A DNA stretch of 64,000 bases from Flavobacterium tructae (lineage in GTDB: Bacteria; Bacteroidota; Bacteroidia; Flavobacteriales; Flavobacteriaceae): assembly GCF_002217475.1 (NCBI RefSeq), contig NZ_MUHH01000011.1:1-64000 (forward strand), in the 5' to 3' direction. The notes beneath the pieces were generated by a model. That model was not told the DNA's origin. It worked only from the letters and a program-made list of their open reading frames with translations, and did not search any database. Below, piece after piece: positions 10,064-17,889 of the stretch. The number at the start of each line of letters is the position of its first letter. The stretch's first letter is position 1. Made by a program: the position numbers and the translations under genes.

Positions 10064-11029
10064 ATGACAATTCAGCAATTAAAATATATTGTAGCATTAG
10101 ACGAGGAACGTCATTTTGCAAGAGCCGCAGAAGTTTGCCTGGTATCACAGCCCGGACTAACCATTCAGCTAAAAAATCTGGAAGAAGAAATTGGAATTAA
10201 AATTTTCGATAGAAACAAAGTTCCGTTAACCCCTACAGTTCTAGGAACCGAAATTATAAACCGAGCCAAAAAGATACTTCGTGAAGCCGATGAAATCAGA
10301 GATTTTGTGGTGAATGAGAAAAACAAACTGGAAGGCGAAGTTAAAGTTGGAATCATTTCGACTTTATCCCCTTATCTGATACCACTTTTTATTCAGGCCA
10401 TGAAAAAAGCCACTCCAAAAATGCAATTCATTATAAAAGAAGCCAATACCGGACAATTGATGAATGATGTTATGACAGGAGCTTTGGACGTAGCTATTAT
10501 GGCAACTCCTACCGGAAATCCTCATTTAATGGAGCATCCGGTTTTTAAAGAACCTTTTGTGGCGTACTTAAATACGGTACATCCTATGGCCGCAGCATCG
10601 CATTACGAATTGCAGCCTTCAGACCGGGCCGAATTGCTTCTGCTTCAAAACGAATATTGTTACAATGCACAGCTCCTTGATATCTGTGATATCAAAAGTA
10701 CGGGAAAAATTAAAGAACAATTCAGTTATGATATTAGCTCGATTGAAACCCTTAAAAATTTGGTACGAGCCGAATTAGGATTCGCCATAATCCCTCAACT
10801 TTCGATGATTAATGAGGTAGAAACCGGCCTTTTTAAACATTTTAAAGATCCTAAACCCGTACGCGAAATCAGTCTGGTGGTGTCTGACACTTTTTCTAAG
10901 AAATTATTGCTTGAAAAAATGAACGAAGCCATCTGGAATTGCTTACCGGAATCTTTGCAGCAAAATTTTGCTTATCGTAAAATAAGATGGAACGATTCTC
11001 CCTATTTTATTAAAGCTACTACCCGATAA
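10064..11029 (+). CDS. oxyR: OxyR, LysR-family peroxide sensor
   Basis: Hydrogen-peroxide-responsive transcription factor of 321 residues. An N-terminal winged helix-turn-helix (about 1-60, TIQQLKYIVALDEERHFARAAE) precedes a LysR substrate-binding fold. The two redox cysteines are C199 and C208 in a CYNAQLLDIC stretch. They have the same ten-residue span and the same numbering as the C199/C208 pair of E. coli OxyR, which supports OxyR over other LysR proteins. It is divergent from the DM13 operon. OsmC, another peroxide-defence gene, lies 1.3 kb downstream. A rho-independent terminator follows at 11051. A CCCGATA/TATCGGG hairpin (11022-11041) overlaps the stop codon. Confidence 0.95.
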   Translation: MTIQQLKYIVALDEERHFARAAEVCLVSQPGLTIQLKNLEEEIGIKIFDRNKVPLTPTVLGTEIINRAKKILREADEIRDFVVNEKNKLEGEVKVGIISTLSPYLIPLFIQAMKKATPKMQFIIKEANTGQLMNDVMTGALDVAIMATPTGNPHLMEHPVFKEPFVAYLNTVHPMAAASHYELQPSDRAELLLLQNEYCYNAQLLDICDIKSTGKIKEQFSYDISSIETLKNLVRAELGFAIIPQLSMINEVETGLFKHFKDPKPVREISLVVSDTFSKKLLLEKMNEAIWNCLPESLQQNFAYRKIRWNDSPYFIKATTR

Positions 11030-11050
11030 ATAGCTATCGGGAATCAATAT

Positions 11051-11089
11051 AAAAAAGCCAAAATACCTTGCAGTACTTTGGCTTTTTGT
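11051..11089 (+). terminator. Rho-independent terminator of oxyR
   Basis: AAAAAGCCAAA pairs with TTTGGCTTTTT around a loop of about 13 nt, ending in a T run, 22 bp after the oxyR stop. Confidence 0.85.
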
Positions 11090-11133
11090 ATTTAGAAAAA
11101 TGCTTCAATTAGTAAGATCAATGGGGAAAAAAA

Positions 11134-11470
11134 CGTCATCAAATTAAAACAATCAAAAGTTCTTTCATGCAGATTCTGCAGATTGAAACAGATTCATTAA
11201 GATTTTATTAATTGCTCCGCGTACATCTGCTCAAATCTCTTTTAAATCTGCGGGAAACCAAAAAAATACATCATCAAATTAAAATAATCAAACCTTTTTT
11301 CTCGCAGATTCTGCAGATTGAAACAGATTCTATAAGATTTTATTAATTGCTCCGCGTACATCTGCTCAAATCTCTTTTAAATCTGCGGGAAACCAAAAAA
11401 ATGAATCATCAAATTAAAATAATCAAACCTATTTTCTCGCAGATCTCGCAGATTGTGCAGATTCTATAAC
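11134..11470. repeat. 135-bp tandem repeat, two full copies and one partial
   Basis: The landmark ATCAAATTAAAA recurs at 11138, 11273 and 11408, exactly 135 bp apart. Units run about 11134-11268, 11269-11403 and a partial from 11404. Each contains GCAGATTCTGCAGATTGAAACAG and AAATCTGCGGGAAACC-like segments, a style of intergenic repeat seen in Flavobacterium. The array lies between the oxyR terminator and the alpha/beta-hydrolase stop and shows no open frame. Confidence 0.9.
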
Positions 11471-11476
11471 ATTCTA

Positions 11477-12274
11477 TTATTTTCCGCTTAGATCTTTAGC
11501 TGCACCAATAATTACGTTTGCCACAGCTTCCGGTTGTGAGATAAAAACACAGTGACTTCCTTTTACTTCTGTCGCTTTCGTTTTCGAACGTTTGTACATG
11601 GCACGCTGAATGGAAGGATCGATACTTTTGTCCTGTGTAGCAATTACTGCATAAGCCGGTTTATCTTTCCAGGCCGCTTTTGTAATAGGTGTGATAAAAC
11701 CTTTGGCATAAAAAGCACCTTGCGAAGCGTACATAAAAGCGGCATCTTCTTTACTAATGTCCGCACAGAAACCGGCATGAAACTTGGCCTCATCATAATA
11801 AACGATCCCTTTATCATTTGGAGCCAAAACACCATTCTCGGGAGCGGGAGCAGCCGTTTGCAGCCATTGCAAAGCCGATTCTCCGTTATCCGGCTGAAAA
11901 GCGGCTACATATACTAATCCCACAACATTAGCGTGATTACCGGCCTGTGTAATTACAGCACCTCCCCAGGAATGTCCTACCAAAATCGTTGGGCCATCCT
12001 GATTGTCCAATACCACATTGGTTGCTGCTACATCATCTTCAAGAGAACTTAACGGATTTTGAACAATGGTAACTTTATATCCTTTTTTTGAAAGTACATC
12101 GTATAAATTTCTCCATCCTGAGCCGTCAGCAAATGCTCCGTGAACCAATACTACATTTTTAACTTTCGCCGGCGCAGTTTGTGCGATTGAAGTGGCAGAC
12201 ACTAATAAGGTCAAAATTAAAGCGGCAGACATGAATAAGCGATTCAATTGTCTTTTTAGATTTATTGTTTTCAT
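11477..12274 (-). CDS. Exported alpha/beta hydrolase
   Basis: Alpha/beta-hydrolase fold protein of 265 residues with a signal peptide (about 1-31, ending ATSIAQ), so it acts outside the cytoplasm. The oxyanion strand is VLVHGAFADGSGW (43-54), the nucleophile elbow GHSWGG has S102, and the catalytic His is H241 in GSHCVF. A likely catalytic Asp lies in TQDKSID near 216. The family includes small esterases of the salicylate-binding/methylesterase type; the substrate cannot be told from sequence. It follows the OsmC gene by 70 bp on the same strand and is probably co-transcribed with it. Confidence 0.9.
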   Translation of the reverse strand: MKTINLKRQLNRLFMSAALILTLLVSATSIAQTAPAKVKNVVLVHGAFADGSGWRNLYDVLSKKGYKVTIVQNPLSSLEDDVAATNVVLDNQDGPTILVGHSWGGAVITQAGNHANVVGLVYVAAFQPDNGESALQWLQTAAPAPENGVLAPNDKGIVYYDEAKFHAGFCADISKEDAAFMYASQGAFYAKGFITPITKAAWKDKPAYAVIATQDKSIDPSIQRAMYKRSKTKATEVKGSHCVFISQPEAVANVIIGAAKDLSGK

Positions 12275-12344
12275 TTTTTTATTTTTTTAAGATGTTGCTT
12301 GTTAGATTTAAATTAAAGTTGAGATACCCTGTAATGACAATTAT

Positions 12345-12764
12345 TTAAGACAATAAAGACACGTTTAAAGCGATCTCTGTATTTAGCAATTTTGAAATAG
12401 GACAAATCTCCTTTGCTTTTTGAGCTGTTTTCTCAAAATCATCTGTAGTAATCCCCGGAACCGATCCCGAAAGTTCAAGTGTAATTAAAGTAATCGTTCC
12501 GTCTTCAAAAGTTACTTTGGCTGTAGTATTAAGATCTTCGGGAACAAAACCCGCCTCTGATAATAAAAAGCTCAATTGCATTGTAAAACATCCCGCATGT
12601 GCGGCAGCTACTAATTCTTCAGGGTTAGTTCCTACTCCTTCCGCAAAACGGGTTTTAAAAGAGAGTTGAGCATTGTTTAAAGTAGTACTTTGTGTCGTGA
12701 TGGTTCCTTTTCCTTCCATTCCTGTACCTTTCCAGTTTGCGTTTGCGTTTCTTGTAAATTTCAT
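12345..12764 (-). CDS. OsmC/Ohr-family peroxidase
   Basis: Cytoplasmic thiol peroxidase of the OsmC family, 139 residues from the ATG at 12764 (MKFTRNANANWKG). That start matches the family N terminus; a longer frame to 12788 does not. Catalytic cysteines are C59 (AAAHAGCF) and C121 (AKEICPISK), the usual pair that reduces organic hydroperoxides. A good Bacteroidota promoter precedes it (12826-12856). The downstream alpha/beta hydrolase is likely in the same transcript. oxyR lies nearby but on the other strand. Confidence 0.92.
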   Translation of the reverse strand: MKFTRNANANWKGTGMEGKGTITTQSTTLNNAQLSFKTRFAEGVGTNPEELVAAAHAGCFTMQLSFLLSEAGFVPEDLNTTAKVTFEDGTITLITLELSGSVPGITTDDFEKTAQKAKEICPISKLLNTEIALNVSLLS

Positions 12765-12825
12765 GATTAAAGTTTTTAATGTTATCAATTTTTAATTTTC
12801 AAACCGTTGTTCTGATTTGATGAGA

Positions 12826-12856
12826 CAAATTTATGGCGGACATCTTCATAAATCAA
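12826..12856 (-). promoter_or_regulatory. Promoter of the osmC-hydrolase operon
   Basis: On the minus strand TTG, 20 nt, TAAATTTG: a full match to the Bacteroidota sigma-factor consensus TTG-N17-23-TAnnTTTG. The -7 box is at 12826-12833, about 62 bp upstream of the start codon. Confidence 0.75.
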
Positions 12857-13229
12857 ATTGATAATTTTACAACCTTATAAAATATAATTATAATCTTAAC
12901 TTAAAATCTTGAAACTTTATCTGATTTCTCTAGCTTCAACCCAATTTATCAGAAAGTATTAACGGCAAGATTCTTGTTTACTTTTTAATGCAATTTATTT
13001 TCTCCAAATCATAATGAAGAGGAAAACAACAACTAAAAGAGATTTGTATTCATATAAACAGCATAAGCATCTGCGAAAAAAAACGTAAATTTATAACTGA
13101 TTGTCTGCATGTTACAAAACACTAGAAATAATTAACTTTCAGTAAATGCAATAAATAGTTATACTTAAATGTTATCTATCCGGATACAAACACATTCGTT
13201 TGATGTTTGTCTTAAAACCTTAAAATAAT

Positions 13230-13823
13230 ATGAAAAAGATACTATTAACTATTATACTAACCGGTGCTGTTTTACAGGGATATGCGCAGAAAGAACTCGG
13301 TGGCAAATACAAGCCCATTGATTCGAAAAATGTTGAATTAAAAGACGTACCACCTCCAACAGAAACTCCGTTAAATCCCGATCTTCCGCTGCCAAAAGAG
13401 CCTACCGTTTTAAAAATCAATCCGGAAGATTTGTATAAAAACAACAGTCTGTACAAACCGGAAGCCAATGTGGAAGGGATTTTTTACAGAAGAAATGAAT
13501 ATTTGGGAGGTTTTGTCACCAATACGGCTGTATCTACTGTTCGTTATCGTGATGCTGCTTTTGTAGATGGCGATAAAATACGTGTATACCTGAATGATAA
13601 AGTAATTGAACCCGAAGTAAGTTTAAACGGAGATTATCAGGGTTTTAAAATTACCTTGGTAAAAGGAATGAACAAAATTGACTTTGAAGCTTTAAATGAA
13701 GGTTCTGCTTCACCTAACACAGCTGAATTTCAAGTGTATGACGACAAAGGAAAAGTGATTGAAGCAAGTCAGTGGAATGTGGGAAAAGGTTACAAAGCAA
13801 CTATTATTCTCTATAAAGAATAA
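13230..13823 (+). CDS. Secreted protein of unknown function
   Basis: Not recognised as a named family. 197 residues with a clear signal peptide (MKKILLTIILTGAVLQGYAQ). The mature N terminus is Pro-rich (DVPPPTETPLNPDLPLPKEP, about 38-60). After that comes a beta-rich region (about 90-197) with short strands such as KIRVYLNDKVIEPEV and INTVKGM-like turns, suggesting an Ig-like or jelly-roll fold. There are no Cys, catalytic or metal motifs. It stands alone, divergent from osmC with a 440-bp intergenic region, and convergent with the methyltransferase gene 30 bp downstream. Confidence 0.85.
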   Translation: MKKILLTIILTGAVLQGYAQKELGGKYKPIDSKNVELKDVPPPTETPLNPDLPLPKEPTVLKINPEDLYKNNSLYKPEANVEGIFYRRNEYLGGFVTNTAVSTVRYRDAAFVDGDKIRVYLNDKVIEPEVSLNGDYQGFKITLVKGMNKIDFEALNEGSASPNTAEFQVYDDKGKVIEASQWNVGKGYKATIILYKE

Positions 13824-13852
13824 AGTTTTCTTCACAAGTAAATATCCTTTCG

Positions 13853-14620
13853 TTAGGTTTTACGACCATAAAGTAAGAGTCTTTTAAAAGAATAAATAGC
13901 GGGAAGTTTGGGAAAACCTTCCGCTATTCTCTTTTTATAGGTTTCAATAAAAAGTAGCTTCTCCTCTCCTTCCAGTCTTTCTGTATACGGAATCAAAGCC
14001 GATCCCGAGATGAAACTAAAAAGGGTTTCATGATCTTTGGCTATAATTGGATATACTTTTTGCTGAATCTGAAGATCTTCCAATCCGCCATCAAACAAAA
14101 TTTGTGTGTACTCATCGATACTTAAAACCGGGGATTCTCTTTTAAATCCTTTTAAGAAAGAGACGAAAGGCTCTTCCTGTACCAGCTCTAAAAGGATTTT
14201 ATTGAGTTTGTTTTCCGTCTGTACCGGCATTTGTACAGCGAATTGTCCTTTCGGGGTTAACTGTTGCAGCAATCTGGTAAATAACATCTCATGATTGTCT
14301 GACCATTGTAAAGCCGCATTACTAAAAATCAGATCCCATTTTTCACCCGATTCTATTGTTTCTTCTGTGGTGGCTTTTCTGAAATGCAAACGATCCGTTT
14401 CTAAAGACTTGGATTGTTCCAGCATTTCCGGCGAAGAATCGACTCCCAAAAAGTACGCTTCTTCAAATTGATTAGACAGAATCGCCGTTTCTTCTCCTGT
14501 GCCACAACCTAAATCAATGGCTTTCATTCCTTTTACTGGCTGAATAAAATTGGCCAAATCATAAAATGGCTGATAACGAATATTTTTAAACTTATTATAA
14601 ATTTCGGGATTCCAGGGCAT
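13853..14620 (-). CDS. Class I SAM methyltransferase, trans-aconitate methyltransferase-like
   Basis: 255-residue cytoplasmic methyltransferase. The SAM-binding motif I is AIDLGCGTGEE (34-44); motif II GVDSSPEML and the FSNAALQW segment (about 104-111) resemble trans-aconitate 2-methyltransferase (Tam), as does the N-terminal MPWNPEIYNKF. Tam methylates trans-aconitate made from cis-aconitate; the substrate is not provable here. Single gene, convergent with the secreted protein. A weak -7 element TAATTTTG lies at 14701-14708 on the minus strand. Confidence 0.85.
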   Translation of the reverse strand: MPWNPEIYNKFKNIRYQPFYDLANFIQPVKGMKAIDLGCGTGEETAILSNQFEEAYFLGVDSSPEMLEQSKSLETDRLHFRKATTEETIESGEKWDLIFSNAALQWSDNHEMLFTRLLQQLTPKGQFAVQMPVQTENKLNKILLELVQEEPFVSFLKGFKRESPVLSIDEYTQILFDGGLEDLQIQQKVYPIIAKDHETLFSFISGSALIPYTERLEGEEKLLFIETYKKRIAEGFPKLPAIYSFKRLLLYGRKT

Positions 14621-14810
14621 TGCTCACTTATTTTGTAATTCATACTGATTACTAAAAAGTTTATAATCAGTACAGATCTAGATTAATAAAGACTAAGATA
14701 CAAAATTATTAAAGGAAGATGTAACAATAAAAACAGACATTACAATGCGTATTTATACGGCTTTTAGTAAAAGTATGTCGTTTCGTAGTAGATTGATTTA
14801 AACATTTACA

Positions 14811-14842
14811 AATCCGACAGGTTTTAGAAACCTGTCGGATTT
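14811..14842. repeat. CCGACAGGTTT hairpin, copy 1
   Basis: AATCCGACAGGTTT and AAACCTGTCGGATT form a perfect 14-bp stem around TAGA. It lies between divergent genes (methyltransferase and ribB), so it is not serving as a terminator for either. See copies at 15025, 51981, 55969 and 60441. Confidence 0.9.
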
Positions 14843-15024
14843 AAAATAATAAGTATTTATACGTTTTTAACTATCCATGACCCAGTAGTAAAATTAGCCA
14901 CAGATTAGAAAGATTTCCACAGATTTCTTTAATAATAGTAAGTAAAATGGATTTAAATTTATAAAATCAGTGGCAAAAAGTATTCTTAGTACTACTAAGA
15001 ACGATTATATTAATTTAAGAATGT

Positions 15025-15057
15025 AAATCCGACAGGTTTTAGAAACCTGTCGGATTT
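15025..15057. repeat. CCGACAGGTTT hairpin, copy 2
   Basis: Same stem-loop as copy 1, 214 bp away. The flanks are also related (GTATTTATACG downstream of both), so a unit larger than the hairpin has been duplicated. The 566-bp gap between genes holds these two copies and a CCACAGATTAGAAAG-type repeat, with no open frame. Confidence 0.9.
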
Positions 15058-15111
15058 GGGATAATCGGTATTTATACGATTTTTACCTTTTAAAGAATCC
15101 TCCTCATTTTA

Positions 15112-15125
15112 TTGACCTAGATCAA
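15112..15125. promoter_or_regulatory. Possible Crp/Fnr-family binding site upstream of ribB
   Basis: TTGACCTAGATCAA is close to the Fnr/Crp-type palindrome TTGAT-N4-ATCAA, with one mismatch, 62 bp before the ribB start. Two Crp/Fnr-family genes follow ribB. Whether either protein binds here is unknown. Confidence 0.45.
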
Positions 15126-15186
15126 ACTTTTGTGTCTGAAACAAGTCTAGCTTTGCTGCTCTTTAATTCAAAAAACGCAACAAAAG

Positions 15187-15849
15187 ATGATCAGCACATT
15201 ATCCTATCCTTTAGAAAAATTTGGTTTAACCAGTGTCGAACGTGTCGAAAATGCTTTACGACAACTGCGAAACGGAAAAGGAATTCTATTAACTGATGAC
15301 GAAAACCGCGAAAACGAAGGCGATTTAATTTTTTCGGCACAACACATCAACGTACAAGACATGGCCATGATGATACGAGAGTGCAGTGGAATTGTCTGCC
15401 TTTGTCTGACCAATGAAAAAGCCGATCAGTTGGAATTACCCTATATGGTGAAAGAAAACACCAGTAGTTTTCAGACGCCTTTTACCATTACAATCGAAGC
15501 AAAAGAGGGTGTAACTACGGGAGTTTCGGCAGCAGATCGAATTACAACCATTAAAACTGCGGTTGCTCAAAATGCAAAACCCACAGATCTTGCAAAACCC
15601 GGGCATATCTTTCCTCTACGTGCCAAAAACAACGGCGTCCTTGAACGAAACGGACATACTGAAGGCAGTGTAGATTTAATGAAATTAGCAGGTCTAAAAC
15701 CGGAAGCCGTCCTATGCGAATTAATGAACGAAGACGGAAGCATGGCTAAACTGGACAAAATCATTAGCTTTGCAGTACAACACGATTTGGTAGTACTTTC
15801 AATAGAAGATATTATCTACTACCGAAAATATGTAAAAGACTATGTTTAA
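15187..15849 (+). CDS. ribB: 3,4-dihydroxy-2-butanone-4-phosphate synthase
   Basis: Riboflavin-pathway enzyme that converts ribulose 5-phosphate to 3,4-dihydroxy-2-butanone 4-phosphate and formate. At 220 residues it is monofunctional RibB without a fused GTP cyclohydrolase II. Motifs: the acidic loop [10 protein letters not shown] (37-46), the RITTIK segment (about 118-123), and [15 protein letters not shown] with the catalytic His. No FMN (RFN) riboswitch is recognisable upstream. It starts the rightward run ribB, Crp/Fnr, Crp/Fnr, exporter, and is 67 bp from the first regulator gene. Confidence 0.95.
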   Translation: MISTLSYPLEKFGLTSVERVENALRQLRNGKGILLTDDENRENEGDLIFSAQHINVQDMAMMIRECSGIVCLCLTNEKADQLELPYMVKENTSSFQTPFTITIEAKEGVTTGVSAADRITTIKTAVAQNAKPTDLAKPGHIFPLRAKNNGVLERNGHTEGSVDLMKLAGLKPEAVLCELMNEDGSMAKLDKIISFAVQHDLVVLSIEDIIYYRKYVKDYV

Positions 15850-15916
15850 TGGTTAATTGTTGATACTCATCATCTAATTATACAACAATCTAATTATCTA
15901 ATCATCTAATTAAAAA

Positions 15917-16495
15917 ATGCCCTACAAACAACTTGGTGCTTATATAAGAAGTCGTATTGCAGTTTCTGATAAAGATCTCAATATTATTTTGTCGCACTTT
16001 AAACCTGTACAGCGGGACAAAAACGACCTGTTGCTTTCGGCCGGGCAAACGAGTCAAAATAGTTATTTTGTAGATAAAGGCTGTTTGAGAATTTATTACA
16101 TCAACGAAGAAGGAAAAGACGTCACCCGGTATATTGCATTCGAAAATCAATTCGCTACGGCTTTGGTGAGTTTTATTACCAAAATGCCTTCGACAGAATA
16201 CATACAGGTTATCGAGAAATCGGAGTTATTATATATCAGTCATGAAGATTTCAATCATTTGATGGAGATTGTTCCTCAATGGAGGGAGTTTTATTGTTCG
16301 TATCTCGAAAAAGCCTATGTCAATAATACCAACAGACTAATGTCGTTTACCACTATGGGGGCTTTAGAAAGATACACCCAATTGCTCAAAATCAATCCCA
16401 CAATTGTAAAACGATTGCCCAATAAAATTGTAGCTTCCTACATCAATATTTCGCAGGAAACACTAAGCAGACTGAAATCTAAGGTTTTAATTTAG
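15917..16495 (+). CDS. Crp/Fnr-family transcriptional regulator 1
   Basis: 192-residue regulator. A cyclic-nucleotide-binding-type beta barrel spans about 10-115 (LLLSAGQTSQNSYFVDKGCLRIYY), followed by a dimer helix and a C-terminal helix-turn-helix (NKIVASYINISQETLSRLKSK, about 168-190). No N-terminal Cys cluster for an iron-sulfur centre is present, so it is not a classical oxygen-sensing Fnr. The type is common in Flavobacteria. 176 bp separate it from the second, paralogous regulator; a heptamer array lies between. Confidence 0.9.
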   Translation: MPYKQLGAYIRSRIAVSDKDLNIILSHFKPVQRDKNDLLLSAGQTSQNSYFVDKGCLRIYYINEEGKDVTRYIAFENQFATALVSFITKMPSTEYIQVIEKSELLYISHEDFNHLMEIVPQWREFYCSYLEKAYVNNTNRLMSFTTMGALERYTQLLKINPTIVKRLPNKIVASYINISQETLSRLKSKVLI

Positions 16496-16562
16496 CTTCC
16501 TGTAAATCTGTGAAATGCGAAATCTTTTTAGTGAGATGTGAGATATTAATAGTCAACGCCCC

Positions 16563-16643
16563 AGAGTAAAGAATAAAGAGTAAAGAATAAAGAATAAAGA
16601 ATAAAGAGTAAAGAATAAAGAGTAAAGAGTAAAGAATGAAGAA
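16563..16643. repeat. Heptanucleotide tandem array (AGTAAAG/AATAAAG)
   Basis: About eleven 7-bp units alternating AGTAAAG and AATAAAG, decaying to AATGAAG and AATCAAC at the right end, 28 bp before the start of the second Crp/Fnr gene. Such arrays expand and contract by slippage and could change promoter spacing. Confidence 0.92.
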
Positions 16644-16670
16644 TCAACCATCAACAATTAACAATTAACA

Positions 16671-17234
16671 ATGCACATCGATACCATTCTTGACAACATC
16701 TTTCAGCTTCCTGAGGAGTCCAAAAATGCACTAAAGCTTTGTATTAGTGAAATAAAATATCCCAAAGGACATATACTGTTAAATGCCGGAAAGGTTGAGT
16801 CTGCACTCTATTTTATAAAAAAAGGAATTGTGCGGGCGTATGTTGAGGAGAATGATAGTGAAGTTACGTTTTGGTTCGGAAAAGAAGGACAAACCGTTGT
16901 TTCGATGAAAAGTTATGTTGAGGAACAAAAAGGTTATGAAACGATTGAACTTCTGGAGGACTGCGAACTCTACGAATTAAAAAAGACACATCTTCAGCAA
17001 TTGTTTGATACCGATGTTCATATTGCCAATTGGGGCAGAAAATTTGCCGAACAAGAACTTGTTAAAACCGAAGAACGTCTGATTTCAAGGCAGTTTAGAA
17101 ATGCCACTGATCGTTACTTGGAACTTATGAAATACCATCCTGAACTACTTCAAAGAATTCAATTGGGACATATTGCCTCCTATCTGGGTATCACGCAGGT
17201 TAGTCTGAGCAGAATCAGAGCTGATCTGAAATAA
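16671..17234 (+). CDS. Crp/Fnr-family transcriptional regulator 2
   Basis: 187-residue paralogue of the previous regulator: cNMP-binding-like barrel (about 15-115, HILLNAGKVESALYFIKKGIVRAY) and a helix-turn-helix (LGHIASYLGITQVSLSRIRADLK, 164-187). No Cys cluster. It is 74 bp upstream of the SMR exporter gene on the same strand, an arrangement in which such regulators often control the exporter; that link is inferred. A heptamer repeat array directly upstream may affect its expression. Confidence 0.9.
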   Translation: MHIDTILDNIFQLPEESKNALKLCISEIKYPKGHILLNAGKVESALYFIKKGIVRAYVEENDSEVTFWFGKEGQTVVSMKSYVEEQKGYETIELLEDCELYELKKTHLQQLFDTDVHIANWGRKFAEQELVKTEERLISRQFRNATDRYLELMKYHPELLQRIQLGHIASYLGITQVSLSRIRADLK

Positions 17235-17308
17235 ATTCATTTTTTATCATTTGTTAAATTTTTATTGCGGGAGTTAAAGGAACTTTGCGCCATAAAATTA
17301 TTACACTT

Positions 17309-17635
17309 ATGAACTGGATTATTCTAATTATTGCGGGACTGTTTGAAGTCTCTTTTGCAACTTGTCTCGGAAAAGCCAAAGAAGCAACCGGTACCGATGT
17401 TTATTTATGGTACACCGGCTTTTTTGTATCACTAACCATAAGCATGCTGTTACTGATTAAAGCCACTGAAACCTTGCCTATCGGAACGGCCTATGCAGTA
17501 TGGACAGGAATTGGAGCTGTTGGAACGGTATTGATGGGTATTCTTGTTTTTAAAGAGCCTGTTGACTTCTGGCGATTATTTTTTCTGTTTACTCTGGTAA
17601 GTTCTATTATTGGATTAAAAGCGGTATCACATTAA
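17309..17635 (+). CDS. gdx: SMR-family exporter, Gdx/SugE type (guanidinium export)
   Basis: Small multidrug resistance protein of 108 residues with four transmembrane helices. It has the invariant Glu E13 in helix 1 (MNWIILIIAGLFEVSF). The run LPIGTAYAVWTGIGAVG and the C-terminal IGLKAVSH are very close to SugE/Gdx rather than EmrE, so guanidinium/proton antiport across the inner membrane is the likely role. The ATG at 17309 is chosen because the Trp-containing start MNW is conserved. I see no guanidine riboswitch upstream. A 10-bp inverted repeat lies downstream (17681-17740). Confidence 0.9.
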   Translation: MNWIILIIAGLFEVSFATCLGKAKEATGTDVYLWYTGFFVSLTISMLLLIKATETLPIGTAYAVWTGIGAVGTVLMGILVFKEPVDFWRLFFLFTLVSSIIGLKAVSH

Positions 17636-17680
17636 TCAGACCACAACATTTACCATAGTTACTTCAAATTCAAATGTCAA

Positions 17681-17740
17681 TCAGGGAACGGAAATTTTAT
17701 TCAGTACAAGCTGATTTTTTTGCCATTTTTCGTTCCCTGA
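17681..17740. repeat. Inverted repeat TCAGGGAACG with 40-nt loop
   Basis: Perfect 10-bp arms TCAGGGAACG (17681-17690) and CGTTCCCTGA (17731-17740), downstream of the exporter. No T run follows, so it does not look like a simple terminator. Confidence 0.6.
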
Positions 17741-17812
17741 AGCGACAAAAGAGACCTACAACTGTCTTTTTACTTATAAGATTTATCCTTTTATTTTTTT
17801 CTTTATTTTTTT

Positions 17813-17831
17813 AATGAAACAATGTTGCATT
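17813..17831. promoter_or_regulatory. Palindromic operator candidate upstream of small His/Cys protein 1
   Basis: AATGAAACAATGTTGCATT is a 19-bp palindrome with one mismatched pair. It covers the -33 TTG of the promoter at 17825-17854, so a bound protein would block transcription. A related sequence (GCAACAACGTTGC) sits at the second copy's promoter (61598-61610). A Fur/Zur-type metal repressor is my guess. Confidence 0.6.
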
Positions 17832-17854
17832 TACAAATAAGAATTCTATATTTG
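17825..17854 (+). promoter_or_regulatory. Promoter of small His/Cys protein 1
   Basis: TTG (17825-17827), 19 nt, TATATTTG (17847-17854), a full Bacteroidota promoter match 36 bp before the start codon. Confidence 0.8.
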
Positions 17855-17889
17855 TACTTCATTGCTTTATTAGCTATGGATTCATTAGA

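Noticed and set aside
11134..11470. CRISPR array suggested by 135-bp periodic repeats
   Set aside because: The whole 135-bp unit repeats, including the would-be spacers; it is a plain tandem duplication.
15058..15186. FMN (RFN) riboswitch upstream of ribB
   Set aside because: I see none of the conserved RFN stem sequences; only a palindrome and an AT-rich leader.
17235..17308. Guanidine riboswitch upstream of the Gdx-like exporter
   Set aside because: The leader is only about 74 nt from the previous stop and lacks a recognisable guanidine motif.
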